Shown here: piece after piece, positions 7,185-14,443 of the stretch
Layout: each line of letters begins with the position of its first letter
Position numbering within the stretch: position 1 is the stretch's first letter
Notes under the pieces: generated by a model
Seen by the model: the letters and a program-made list of their open reading frames with translations, nothing else
The model's database searches: none
Told to the model about the DNA's origin: nothing
Made by a program: the position numbers and the translations under genes
NCBI GenBank assembly: GCA_005787645.1
Contig: SYAM01000045.1
Coordinates: forward strand, 1 to 17,603
DNA: 17,603 nucleotides
DNA from: Actinomycetota bacterium
Lineage (GTDB): Bacteria; Actinomycetota; Actinomycetes; Nanopelagicales; Nanopelagicaceae
Direction: 5' to 3'

Positions 7185-7700
7185 TCACGCTCTTTGCGCA
7201 GCAACACCAAATGGCTCTAAGTAGGGAACCCATCGAGGATCTGCTCGGCCCGTTCCCAGAATCCGCCAAGCGGCGCCGGAGGGCTCATGAGGTGGACGCT
7301 TTAATTTCCAACCCAAATCTTTCAAGGTCCGATCTGCTTTTGCATGGTTACATCTATGGCAGGCAGAGACCACGTTCTCCCAGGAATGCGTTCCTCCGCG
7401 AGAACGTGGCATCACATGATCGATGCTCGCTGCGGGCGCCTGACAGTAGACACATTTGCCACCATCACGGGCAAAAATCGCCCGTCTGGTCAGCGGAACG
7501 GAGTTGCGATAGGGCACGCGCACATAGCGCTGCAACCTGATAACTGTCGGGAGTGAAATATCTCCCGCTGGGTGTTGGATAAAAGTTCCAGATTCTTCAA
7601 TCACCGCTGCTCGATGATTGAGAACGAGAACTAACGCACGTCTCTCAGATACGACGCAGAGCGGTTCAAAGGTCGCATTGAGGACTAGGGCGTTAGGCAT
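7185..7700 (-). CDS. HNH endonuclease family protein
   Basis: This 171-residue protein has an HNH nuclease fold in its second half: CVYC (83-86), IDHVMPRSRGG (93-103) and SACHRCNHAKADR (112-124). The two CxxC pairs should bind a structural zinc and His95/Asn118 mark the beta-beta-alpha metal site. The N-terminal MPNALVLNATFEPLCVV is typical of a family conserved across actinobacteria (Rv2469c-like, from memory), which suggests a housekeeping DNA or RNA role, not a restriction or homing role. Start ATG 7698-7700 has GGAG five bases upstream; a start at 7730 adds ten residues without a better ribosome site. It heads the unit with the two membrane-protein genes. Confidence 0.88.
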   Translation of the reverse strand: MPNALVLNATFEPLCVVSERRALVLVLNHRAAVIEESGTFIQHPAGDISLPTVIRLQRYVRVPYRNSVPLTRRAIFARDGGKCVYCQAPAASIDHVMPRSRGGTHSWENVVSACHRCNHAKADRTLKDLGWKLKRPPHEPSGAAWRILGTGRADPRWVPYLEPFGVAAQRA

Positions 7701-7825
7701 CACTACTCCCCTCTGGAACTCGGGAACCACCCGATGGCGTTATCTTGCTCAGTAAAAGGCAATAACTCCAGTAATGACGCGTCGAAATACCTTAAAAGTT
7801 CGTAACTATCAGGTGAAGATATCCC

Positions 7826-7831
7826 TAGGCT
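7826..7831 (+). promoter_or_regulatory. Probable -10 box for a leaderless prolyl-oligopeptidase gene
   Basis: TAGGCT fits the TANNNT -10 pattern and ends six bases before the GTG start at 7838, about where transcription would begin. The same bases include an in-frame TAG, so no upstream start is possible, and there is no properly spaced Shine-Dalgarno. No good -35 box is evident. Confidence 0.5.
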
Positions 7832-7837
7832 AAAGGG

Positions 7838-9952
7838 GTGAAGTACCCCCAAACTCGGCGCGATCTCAGTCGTGAACTCTATTTTGACCGCGAAGTGGCT
7901 GACCCTTATCGCTGGCTGGAGTCGGGCGATAGCGACGAGGTCCGTGACTGGTCCATGGCACAAGAAGCGCTCTGGCAGAACCAACTCAATGAACTCTCTG
8001 GTCGAGATTATTGGAGTGAGCGGCTCCGCCAACTTCTCAGAGCCGGGTATCGCTCCACTCCGAGTTGGAGAGGCGCTCGCGAATTCTTCATCCGCCGCAG
8101 CGCAGAAGAAGAGTTAGGGATTCTCTATACCCGCAAGGATTCCGAGAGTGAAATCGAGATGCTCATCGATCCTCTAGCGATCAATCCTGGCGGAACAACG
8201 ACCCTAGATTCATGGCAACCATCAAAAGAAGGTGATCAACTCTCTTATCAGCTCTCAACCGGCGGAACCGAGGAGAGCACGCTTTACGTAATGGATGTTG
8301 AAACGCACGAGGTTATCGATGGTCCAATTGATCGCGCGCGGTATTCACCTATTGCATGGTTACCTGGAGGAAAAGCGTTCTACTACGTCCGCAGACTTGC
8401 ACCGGAACTATTAAAGGAAGAGGAACGGCAATATCACCGCCGTGTCTATTTCCACATAGTAGGTACCGATCCCACCAGCGATGTAGAGATCTTTGGTTCT
8501 GGTCTTGAGATGACGAATTACTACGGAGTCTCGGTCTCTATGGATGGGCGTTGGTTGACATTGAGTGCGAGCGCTGGCACCGAACCGCGAAATGACCTTT
8601 GGCTTGCGGACTTGCATGCTTCCTCACCCAGCAAACCAAAATTCATTTTGATTCAGAGCGCAGAAAGTGATGCACAAACCTCTCTTGAACCGCTACGTGA
8701 TGGACGTATTCTCATCGGAACTAACTTCGATGCCCCACGGGGTCGCATTTGTATCTCCTCACCAACAACTCTCCTCTCTGTTGGCGAATCTGCTGAATGG
8801 CGCGACCTCGTGCCCGAAGATCCGGAAGCTGTTTTAGGTGGCTGGGCAGTTCTTGATGGACCATTGATGCCCGCAAGTATGTTGCTCGTTCTTTGGAGCC
8901 GTCACACCGTCAGCGAGATTACTGTGCATTCGCTCGAGACTGGGGAGAGACAGAGCACCATTCCCCTGCCAGGTTTAGGCACGATCACTGGAATCGCAGT
9001 GCGTCCTGAAGGTGGCCATGAGGCATGGTTTGGATATACCGACCATGTCACACCACCAACAATTTATTCATTTGATGGACGAACATTGGAAGTTAAGAAA
9101 TATGCTGACCCTCCAGGAGTCGTCACTCCACCAAAAGTCTTTGCCCAACTGATTACCTACACTTCATTTGATGATACGCAAGTGCGGATGTTCATCCTCT
9201 CCTCACAAGAGCGTGCAGATACACCACGCCCTACCGTCCTTTATGGATATGGTGGATTTGGTGTGGGATTAAATCCAACCTACTCCGCGACTGCTCTCGC
9301 TTGGGTTGAAGCGGGAGGAGTTTGGGCTGTTGCCAATATTCGCGGAGGCGATGAAGAGGGAGAAGAGTGGCATCGCCAAGGTATGCGCGGTGAGAAACAG
9401 AATGTCTTTGATGATTTTATTTACGCTGCTCACTATTTGATTAATACTGGTTGGACAACGCCCGAGCATCTGGCAATCGAAGGTGGATCTAATGGAGGGT
9501 TACTCGTTGGCGCAGCGCTCACGCAACGGCCCGATCTTTTCGCTGCGGTTGTGTGTTCGGCACCATTACTCGACATGGTTCGCTACGAACTTCATGGTTT
9601 GGGCGCAACGTGGAGCGATGAGTACGGTTCTGCTGCGATTGAAGAGGAATTTGAATGGTTGATTGGCTACTCGCCCTACCACCAAGTCCGTGAAGGTGAG
9701 AATTATCCGGCAACCTTATTTACAGTCTTCGAGGGCGACACTCGAGTCGACCCACTCCATGCCAGAAAGATGTGTGCGGCTCTTCAACATGCACAATCCG
9801 AAGAGGGCTCTCGGACGATTCTGATTCGGACCGAACGAAATGTTGGACACGGAGCCCGCTCCCTCTCGCGCACTATTGATTTGAGCGCAGACTCTCTAGC
9901 ATTTCTCTCTAAGTGGACGGGGTTGTCCGAGAATGGTGGTTCTGGATTATGA
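7838..9952 (+). CDS. Prolyl oligopeptidase family serine peptidase (S9A)
   Basis: This 704-residue cytoplasmic peptidase probably cleaves short peptides after proline, or after basic residues if closer to oligopeptidase B. The N-terminus YPQTRRD...ADPYRWLE (3-28) is typical of S9A. A seven-bladed beta-propeller covers about 75-430, and an alpha/beta hydrolase domain the rest. The triad is visible: Ser551 in EGGSNGGLL, Asp634 in FEGDTRVDPLH, and His671 in NVGHG. Oxyanion and hinge phrases YGYGGFG (469-475) and NIRGG (500-504) are present. The motifs favour prolyl oligopeptidase over oligopeptidase B. No signal peptide. The GTG start is forced by an in-frame TAG 12 bases upstream. The mscS-like gene follows after 24 bases. 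Confidence 0.93.
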   Translation: MKYPQTRRDLSRELYFDREVADPYRWLESGDSDEVRDWSMAQEALWQNQLNELSGRDYWSERLRQLLRAGYRSTPSWRGAREFFIRRSAEEELGILYTRKDSESEIEMLIDPLAINPGGTTTLDSWQPSKEGDQLSYQLSTGGTEESTLYVMDVETHEVIDGPIDRARYSPIAWLPGGKAFYYVRRLAPELLKEEERQYHRRVYFHIVGTDPTSDVEIFGSGLEMTNYYGVSVSMDGRWLTLSASAGTEPRNDLWLADLHASSPSKPKFILIQSAESDAQTSLEPLRDGRILIGTNFDAPRGRICISSPTTLLSVGESAEWRDLVPEDPEAVLGGWAVLDGPLMPASMLLVLWSRHTVSEITVHSLETGERQSTIPLPGLGTITGIAVRPEGGHEAWFGYTDHVTPPTIYSFDGRTLEVKKYADPPGVVTPPKVFAQLITYTSFDDTQVRMFILSSQERADTPRPTVLYGYGGFGVGLNPTYSATALAWVEAGGVWAVANIRGGDEEGEEWHRQGMRGEKQNVFDDFIYAAHYLINTGWTTPEHLAIEGGSNGGLLVGAALTQRPDLFAAVVCSAPLLDMVRYELHGLGATWSDEYGSAAIEEEFEWLIGYSPYHQVREGENYPATLFTVFEGDTRVDPLHARKMCAALQHAQSEEGSRTILIRTERNVGHGARSLSRTIDLSADSLAFLSKWTGLSENGGSGL

Positions 9953-9976
9953 CCGGGTATCACAGAGGTGACAAAT

Positions 9977-10507
9977 ATGAATAGCGTAATAGGTCAATTC
10001 ATCGATTGGTTTTCGGGCGCTCCGCTTCGGATTGCAACCGTTCTGGTCATCGCTCTCATCGTGCGATTCTCTGCTAATCGAGCAATTATCCGCTCCATGA
10101 ATAAGTTGATTGCAAAAACTGATCGCGGAACCGAAAATCGAGCAGCAGAACGTGCGCGTACCATCGGTGCACTTTTGCGAAGTTCAGTCAATGCCCTTAC
10201 CTTCATTGTTGCTGGTGCGATGGTTTTGGATCAATTGGGGCTAAATCTCGGACCGCTACTTACCTCAGCTGGTGTGGTGGGAGTAGCGCTTGGTCTTGGA
10301 GCGCAAACTATCGTGCGTGACATTCTCTCCGGTTTATCGATGCTCATTGAGGATCAATATGGCGTTGGTGATCGTGTGCAATTGCTTGAGGTCAGTGGCG
10401 TAGTAGTCAATGTAGGAATGCGCATCACGACCATTCGAGATGAGAACGGTGTGCTCTGGTATTTGCGAAATGGCGAGATTCTTAAAGTAGGAAATCACTC
10501 GCAATAA
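9977..10507 (+). CDS. Short MscS-like mechanosensitive channel protein
   Basis: This 176-residue membrane protein has a first helix at about 17-31, a second at 68-86, and the conserved MscS pore helix with Gly/Ala packing, LLTSAGVVGVALGLGAQTIVRD in position 94-115. It continues through the upper beta domain (GVGDRVQL, ..., NGEILKVGN, 129-173) and stops there. E. coli MscS has 286 residues, so the C-terminal alpha/beta cage domain is missing. The end is clean: glbO begins immediately on the other strand, so no frameshifted remainder exists. A likely osmotic-release channel, or a reduced variant. ATG 9977 has GAGGTG six bases upstream; GTG 9968 is a poorer choice. Probably cotranscribed with the peptidase gene. 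Confidence 0.85.
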   Translation: MNSVIGQFIDWFSGAPLRIATVLVIALIVRFSANRAIIRSMNKLIAKTDRGTENRAAERARTIGALLRSSVNALTFIVAGAMVLDQLGLNLGPLLTSAGVVGVALGLGAQTIVRDILSGLSMLIEDQYGVGDRVQLLEVSGVVVNVGMRITTIRDENGVLWYLRNGEILKVGNHSQ

Positions 10508-10513
10508 TTATTG
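10502..10513. repeat. Palindrome spanning two abutting stop codons
   Basis: CAATAATTATTG is a perfect 12-base palindrome. It contains the TAA of the mscS-like gene (10505-10507) and, on the other strand, the TAA of glbO (10508-10510). The two convergent genes therefore have no spacer at all. Confidence 0.85.
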
Positions 10514-10879
10514 GTTAATCATAAAAGTGGCAGCGCCTTCGAGATAACCCCACAACTCAGCATGTAATTCTGGATCCAGATCCATCTCGTCGACTGCAGG
10601 CTTCATACACGCTAGCCAAGCATCGCGCTCGGCTACACCGATGGGAAAGGGTGCGTGGCGTATCCGTAATCGTGGATGGCCACGTTCATCGGAATATGTA
10701 TGTGGTCCGCCCCAATATTGTTCTAGGAACATCCGCAATCGCCGCTCGGCTCCCTCAAAATCTCCCTCGGGATACATCGGGCTAAGGAGCGAGTCATTCT
10801 GTACGTTTTGGTAAAAGGTATGGACCAATCTTTCGAAGGCAGGAGCGCCACCAAAGCGCTCATAGAAGTTCTCACTCAC
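10508..10879 (-). CDS. glbO: Group II truncated haemoglobin
   Basis: This 123-residue oxygen-binding haem protein belongs to the 2-on-2 globins, group II (TrHbO). Key residues fall at exactly the mycobacterial positions: proximal His75 in RHAPF, Tyr23 (B10), Tyr36 (CD1) and Trp88 (G8). The block MFLEQYWGGPHTYS (50-63) followed by RGHPRLRIRHAPF is diagnostic. Proposed roles of the family are oxygen handling and protection from peroxide or NO. GTG 10877-10879 gives the family length; the longer frame from 10918 adds a basic, unrelated stretch and is rejected. The start overlaps the thioesterase stop by 8 bases, with AGGAG 10 bases upstream, so translation is probably coupled. Confidence 0.95.
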   Translation of the reverse strand: MSENFYERFGGAPAFERLVHTFYQNVQNDSLLSPMYPEGDFEGAERRLRMFLEQYWGGPHTYSDERGHPRLRIRHAPFPIGVAERDAWLACMKPAVDEMDLDPELHAELWGYLEGAATFMINQ

Positions 10880-11279
10880 CGTGGAAGTACTCCTGGAGGA
10901 ACTCCTTTTCCGCCTCATTGAGTGATCGAGAGCTCTTGGAATTCATATCGACTGTGACCTGCACTGTGCGCGCCTTCGCTACCACTTGACCATCCACGTG
11001 AATCTCGTAAGCAAGACCAAATGATGAGTTGCCGATGCGGTGGACCCAGATTTCGACATGTGCGTTGACGCCACCTTCGTAAATCGGCGCAACATAGTCG
11101 ACTTCGGCTCGCGCTACGACCATGTCGAAGAGGATGGGAGCTTGATTCTTTCTCGCCCGTGCATAGATCGTGAAATCCACTCGGGCCTCTTGAATGTATG
11201 TGAGGTAGGTAGCGTTATTGACGTGACCAAAAGCATCTAGATCGCCCCAGCGCACCTGCAATGGATAGATGTGTCGCAT
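10872..11279 (-). CDS. Hotdog-fold acyl-CoA thioesterase (4HBT/YbgC type)
   Basis: The family hydrolyses thioesters of coenzyme A; the substrate here cannot be told. The 135-residue, single-hotdog protein carries the signature WGDLDAFGHVNNATYLTYIQ (11-30) with Asp15 as the likely catalytic acid and the VNN turn. EARVDF (31-36) is also typical. It starts at ATG 11277-11279, overlapping the ettA stop as TAATG, and ends by overlapping glbO. Its place between ettA and glbO resembles the mycobacterial arrangement, so cotranscription is likely even though the three functions are not obviously linked. Confidence 0.92.
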   Translation of the reverse strand: MRHIYPLQVRWGDLDAFGHVNNATYLTYIQEARVDFTIYARARKNQAPILFDMVVARAEVDYVAPIYEGGVNAHVEIWVHRIGNSSFGLAYEIHVDGQVVAKARTVQVTVDMNSKSSRSLNEAEKEFLQEYFHGE

Positions 11280-12946
11280 TATCGAGTCAACTTTCTATAG
11301 GTCACGCGATGTGGGCGCGAGGCTTCGGGCCCAAGTCGCTCAATTTTATTCGCTTCATAGGATTCAAAGTTACCCTCGAACCAGAACCATTGTGATTGCC
11401 CTTCATAAGCGAGGATGTGCGTAGCAACGCGATCCAGGAACCAACGATCGTGCGAGATTACCACTGCGCATCCTGGGAAATTCAGGAGTGCGTTCTCGAG
11501 GCTTCCCAGGGTTTCTACATCAAGGTCGTTTGTTGGTTCATCAAGAAGTAATAAGTTGCCACCCATCTTCAAAGTGAGCGCTAGATTCAGACGATTCCGT
11601 TCACCTCCAGAGAGGACTCCGGCTGGTTTTTGTTGGTCAGGCCCCTTGAAACCGAAAGTTGACACGTAGGCTCGAGATGGAATCTCCACCTGACCGACTT
11701 TCATGATGTCGAGCCCTTCTGAAACCACTTCCCACAAAGTCTTCTTGGGATCGATACCCGAACGATTCTGATCCACGTAAGAAATGGAGACTGTTTCACC
11801 AATCTTGATACTTCCACTATCGGGTTTCTCTAAACCCTGAATCATTTTAAAGAGAGTGGTCTTACCGGCGCCGTTAGGGCCAATCACACCGACGATTCCG
11901 TTTCGCGGGAGGGTGAATGACAAGCCATCAAAGAGCAAGCGATCGCCAAATCCTTTAACCAAGTTCTCTACTTCGACCACTACATTTCCAAGGCGTGGTC
12001 CTGGTGGAACCTGGATCTCTTCGAAATCGAGTTTGCGCATCTTCTCAGCTTCAGCCGCCATCTCTTCGTAGCGAGCAAGACGAGCTTTTTGTTTTACCTG
12101 TCGACCCTTTGCATTCTGTCGCACCCAATCGAGCTCTTCGGCAAGACGTTTTGCGCGTTTGGCATCTTTTTGGCCTTCGATTTTTAGACGCTGGGCCTTC
12201 GTCTCAAGATAGGTCGAGTAATTACCTTCGTAGGGATAGGCGCGACCACGATCGAGTTCCAAGATCCACTCTGCGACATTATCGAGGAAGTAGCGATCGT
12301 GAGTGATAGCAACGACAGTTCCGTCGTACTTTGCAAGATATTGCTCAAGCCAGAGAACGGATTCGGCATCAAGGTGGTTTGTTGGTTCATCGAGGAGTAA
12401 AAGATCCGGCGCTTGCAGAAGTAATTTACAGAGCGCTACTCGACGTCGCTCTCCACCCGAGAGTAACGTCACATCAGCCTCTGGTGGCGGACAACGAAGT
12501 GCATCCATCGCCTGCTCAAGCCGTGAATCGATCTCCCATGCATTGGCATGATCAAGCTTCTCCTGAAGGTTCCCCATCTCAGCGAGCAAAGTGTCGTAGT
12601 CGGCATCAGGGGCAGACATCAAATCTGAAATCTCATTAAAGCGGTTGAGCATGTTCATAATCTCCGCAACGCCCTCTTGAACATTCTCAAGAACATTCTT
12701 CTCTTCGTTGAGGGGTGGTTCTTGAAGCAAGATTCCGACGGTGTAACCCGGGGTTAAGTACGCCTCACCGTTGGAAGGTTGCTGCAAGCCCGCCATAATC
12801 TGCAACACGGTCGACTTACCGGCGCCATTAGGGCCGACGACGCCAATTTTGGCGCCGGGCAAAAACATCAGGGTGACATCGTCGAGAATTACCTTGTCAC
12901 CGTGCGCCTTGCGCGCCTTTTTCATCGTGTAAATAAACTCAGCCAT
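11279..12946 (-). CDS. ettA: ABC-F translational throttle protein EttA
   Basis: This cytoplasmic ABC-F ATPase binds the ribosomal E site and gates the first peptide bond according to energy state. The 555 residues hold two ATPase domains and no membrane segments. Walker A motifs are GPNGAGKS (38-45) and GPNGAGKT (356-363); signatures LSGGE at 162-166 and 445-449; Walker B glutamates Glu187 and Glu470, close to the E. coli pair. The short arm insertion (about 95-135) and the basic linker (about 245-310, with GRQVKQKARLARYEE) distinguish EttA from other ABC-F groups. ATG 12944-12946 matches the family N-terminus MAEFIYTM; GAGG lies three bases upstream. It is first in a unit with the thioesterase and glbO. 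Confidence 0.96.
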   Translation of the reverse strand: MAEFIYTMKKARKAHGDKVILDDVTLMFLPGAKIGVVGPNGAGKSTVLQIMAGLQQPSNGEAYLTPGYTVGILLQEPPLNEEKNVLENVQEGVAEIMNMLNRFNEISDLMSAPDADYDTLLAEMGNLQEKLDHANAWEIDSRLEQAMDALRCPPPEADVTLLSGGERRRVALCKLLLQAPDLLLLDEPTNHLDAESVLWLEQYLAKYDGTVVAITHDRYFLDNVAEWILELDRGRAYPYEGNYSTYLETKAQRLKIEGQKDAKRAKRLAEELDWVRQNAKGRQVKQKARLARYEEMAAEAEKMRKLDFEEIQVPPGPRLGNVVVEVENLVKGFGDRLLFDGLSFTLPRNGIVGVIGPNGAGKTTLFKMIQGLEKPDSGSIKIGETVSISYVDQNRSGIDPKKTLWEVVSEGLDIMKVGQVEIPSRAYVSTFGFKGPDQQKPAGVLSGGERNRLNLALTLKMGGNLLLLDEPTNDLDVETLGSLENALLNFPGCAVVISHDRWFLDRVATHILAYEGQSQWFWFEGNFESYEANKIERLGPEASRPHRVTYRKLTR

Positions 12947-13018
12947 AGACCTCACTTTATCGCCTCAGGGCTCGCAACTATTAACCGATACCATTGAGGA
13001 GTACTTACACGTGCTCTT

Positions 13019-13092
13019 GCGCCCGTAGCTCAGTCGGATAGAGCACCCGCCTTCGAAGCGGGTTGTCGCAGGTTCGATTCCTGCCGGGCGCG
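13019..13092 (+). tRNA. tRNA-Arg (anticodon UCG)
   Basis: A complete 74-base cloverleaf is visible. The acceptor stem GCGCCCG (13019-13025) pairs with CGGGCGC (13085-13091), the D stem is GCTC/GAGC, the anticodon stem CCCGC/GCGGG (13046-13050 and 13058-13062) encloses the loop CTTCGAA, and the T arm is GCAGG-TTCGATT-CCTGC. Loop positions 34-36 are TCG, reading CGA arginine codons and perhaps others by wobble. The discriminator is G and CCA is not encoded. It is divergent from ettA, with about 70 bases between them. Confidence 0.97.
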
Positions 13093-13098
13093 CATAAT

Positions 13099-13136
13099 AA
13101 AAAAGAGGGCCACCCGATTTCTCGAGTGGCCTCTCT
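13099..13136 (-). terminator. Intrinsic terminator after pstS
   Basis: On the minus strand a GC-rich hairpin with GGCCAC/GTGGCC arms, extended inside by CGA/TCG around a 4-base loop, is followed directly by six T residues (complement of 13099-13104). It lies 13 bases after the pstS stop. The same hairpin sits just downstream of the tRNA on the plus strand but lacks a T run there, so its main role is ending pst transcription. Confidence 0.85.
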
Positions 13137-13149
13137 AACTAACGCGTGG

Positions 13150-14325
13150 TTATTTGATTTTTGCAATCTGAGCCTCGTTGAAGGTCTTCAACGTTCCTGA
13201 GATCACTGCGAACTCAGTCTCTGGGAACTTCTTTGGACATTCGTTGAGAATGTATGTCATCAGTCCCTTAACCGCTGCACCCTTTACTGGATCCTTGTAT
13301 GCGGTCGAGACGAGGGCGTACGAGGTCGTTCCCAACTCATATGCCGCTGGATTGGTGGTCTTGTAATCCAAGGTCAACGTTCCATTTGCATTTGTGGTGG
13401 CTGAGCCGAGGAAGGCAGAGACACCGGCTGCATCTGGAGCGGTGTAATTACCTGCATTGTTTTTGACCTTTGCTACCGGTAACCCGTTTTGCTTTGCATA
13501 GTTTGACTCAGCGTAAGTGATAGCGCCAGCGATTCGCGCAGTTAACGGAACTGTCTGCTCCGAACCCTTCGCACCTTGTAGCGCTCCAAAGTTTGCTGCG
13601 TCATTGATTTGTCCAGGGAAGGAGGCGGTGAAGTCATTATTTCCTGGCTTGGTCCACGTGGCAGAGGCACGGGCTGCTAAATAGTTGGTGAAAACCCCAC
13701 TTGTGCCTGAGGAGTCGGAGCGGTAGACCACAACGATTGGCAATTTAGGAAAATCAATTTCCACTGTTTCGGTCTTATAAGAACCAACAACTGGCTGGCC
13801 TTTCTTATCGACCGCGATTACCGTCTTGGTTACGGTCTTGCCCTTCACTTTAGTCTTTACTTTTTGAGTCTTGAAAACTGGAGTCTTGATGGTTTTGTTA
13901 TTTTCTTTCTTGATTTTTGGGTCATTCCACATGGTGATCTTGCGTGCAAAGATCTCAGCAATAATCTCAGGGGTTAAATTGATTTGTTCGTCCACACCTG
14001 GAACGTTGTAAATCAGAGCTACTGGGGCTGCCGTTACCGGAACGTGGATCGTATTCGGATCTTTTGGTGTTGCATGTGGTGTATCTGACCACGCGAAGTC
14101 GTAATCACCCTTGTCCCAACCAGAACGTCCCGCACCAGAACCAAGAGATGCGTAGGTGTAGGAGTCGCCAGTTGCAGTAGCGAATTCGCCCTTACACTTA
14201 TCGAGAAGTGGAGCTGCAAATGTTGCGCCGCCACCAGTTAGTTTCACATCTTTCGCCTGCGCTGGAATAGCAAAAAGCGAGGAGAGAATTGCCGCACTTG
14301 CAAAGATTGCTAGCGACTTCTTCAT
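13150..14325 (-). CDS. pstS: Phosphate ABC transporter, phosphate-binding protein
   Basis: PstS captures phosphate outside the membrane and passes it to PstCA. Of 391 residues, 1-24 are a signal peptide ending in AQA. There is no lipobox cysteine, so it seems to be released or held otherwise, unlike most Gram-positive PstS lipoproteins. Phosphate-site phrases are TGGGATFAAPL (30-40), GSGAG (62-66) and YRSDSSGTSGVF (201-212). Between MWNDPKI and LPIVVVYR lies a lysine/threonine/valine-rich insertion (about 139-193), much longer than the few residues usual at that point. ATG 14323-14325 has GGAGG seven bases upstream; the ORF extension to 14358 is rejected. It is the last pst gene, 117 bases after pstB, and is followed by a terminator. 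Confidence 0.95.
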   Translation of the reverse strand: MKKSLAIFASAAILSSLFAIPAQAKDVKLTGGGATFAAPLLDKCKGEFATATGDSYTYASLGSGAGRSGWDKGDYDFAWSDTPHATPKDPNTIHVPVTAAPVALIYNVPGVDEQINLTPEIIAEIFARKITMWNDPKIKKENNKTIKTPVFKTQKVKTKVKGKTVTKTVIAVDKKGQPVVGSYKTETVEIDFPKLPIVVVYRSDSSGTSGVFTNYLAARASATWTKPGNNDFTASFPGQINDAANFGALQGAKGSEQTVPLTARIAGAITYAESNYAKQNGLPVAKVKNNAGNYTAPDAAGVSAFLGSATTNANGTLTLDYKTTNPAAYELGTTSYALVSTAYKDPVKGAAVKGLMTYILNECPKKFPETEFAVISGTLKTFNEAQIAKIK

Positions 14326-14421
14326 TAATAGTCCTCCGTAGATAGTTTTATTGTTCATGTCAGTGAAAGATTAGAAAATAAAAGTAACGTAAGGGGTAAA
14401 TCTCGCTAACTCAGAATTACG

Positions 14422-14443
14422 TCTTTATGAACTTCAGGTGAAT
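14422..14443 (-). promoter_or_regulatory. PHO-box-like direct repeat upstream of pstS
   Basis: On the minus strand two adjacent 11-base units read ATTCACCTGAA (14433-14443) and GTTCATAAAGA (14422-14432). The first closely matches the GTTCAYC-type repeat described for actinobacterial PhoP sites, and the second shares GTTCA. The box overlaps the pstB stop codon and lies about 97 bases before the pstS start. It suggests that pstS has its own phosphate-controlled promoter. Confidence 0.5.

Noticed and set aside
9968..10507. Frameshift or pseudogene explanation for the short MscS-like protein
   Set aside because: No channel-like sequence continues in another frame; glbO coding sequence begins at once on the other strand.
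10508..10918. Longer glbO beginning at 10918
   Set aside because: The extra 13 residues are basic and serine-rich, unlike the family, while GTG 10879 aligns exactly with mycobacterial residue positions.
13019..13092. tRNA as an integration site for a mobile element
   Set aside because: No integrase gene or repeated tRNA 3' end is present; the neighbours are housekeeping genes.
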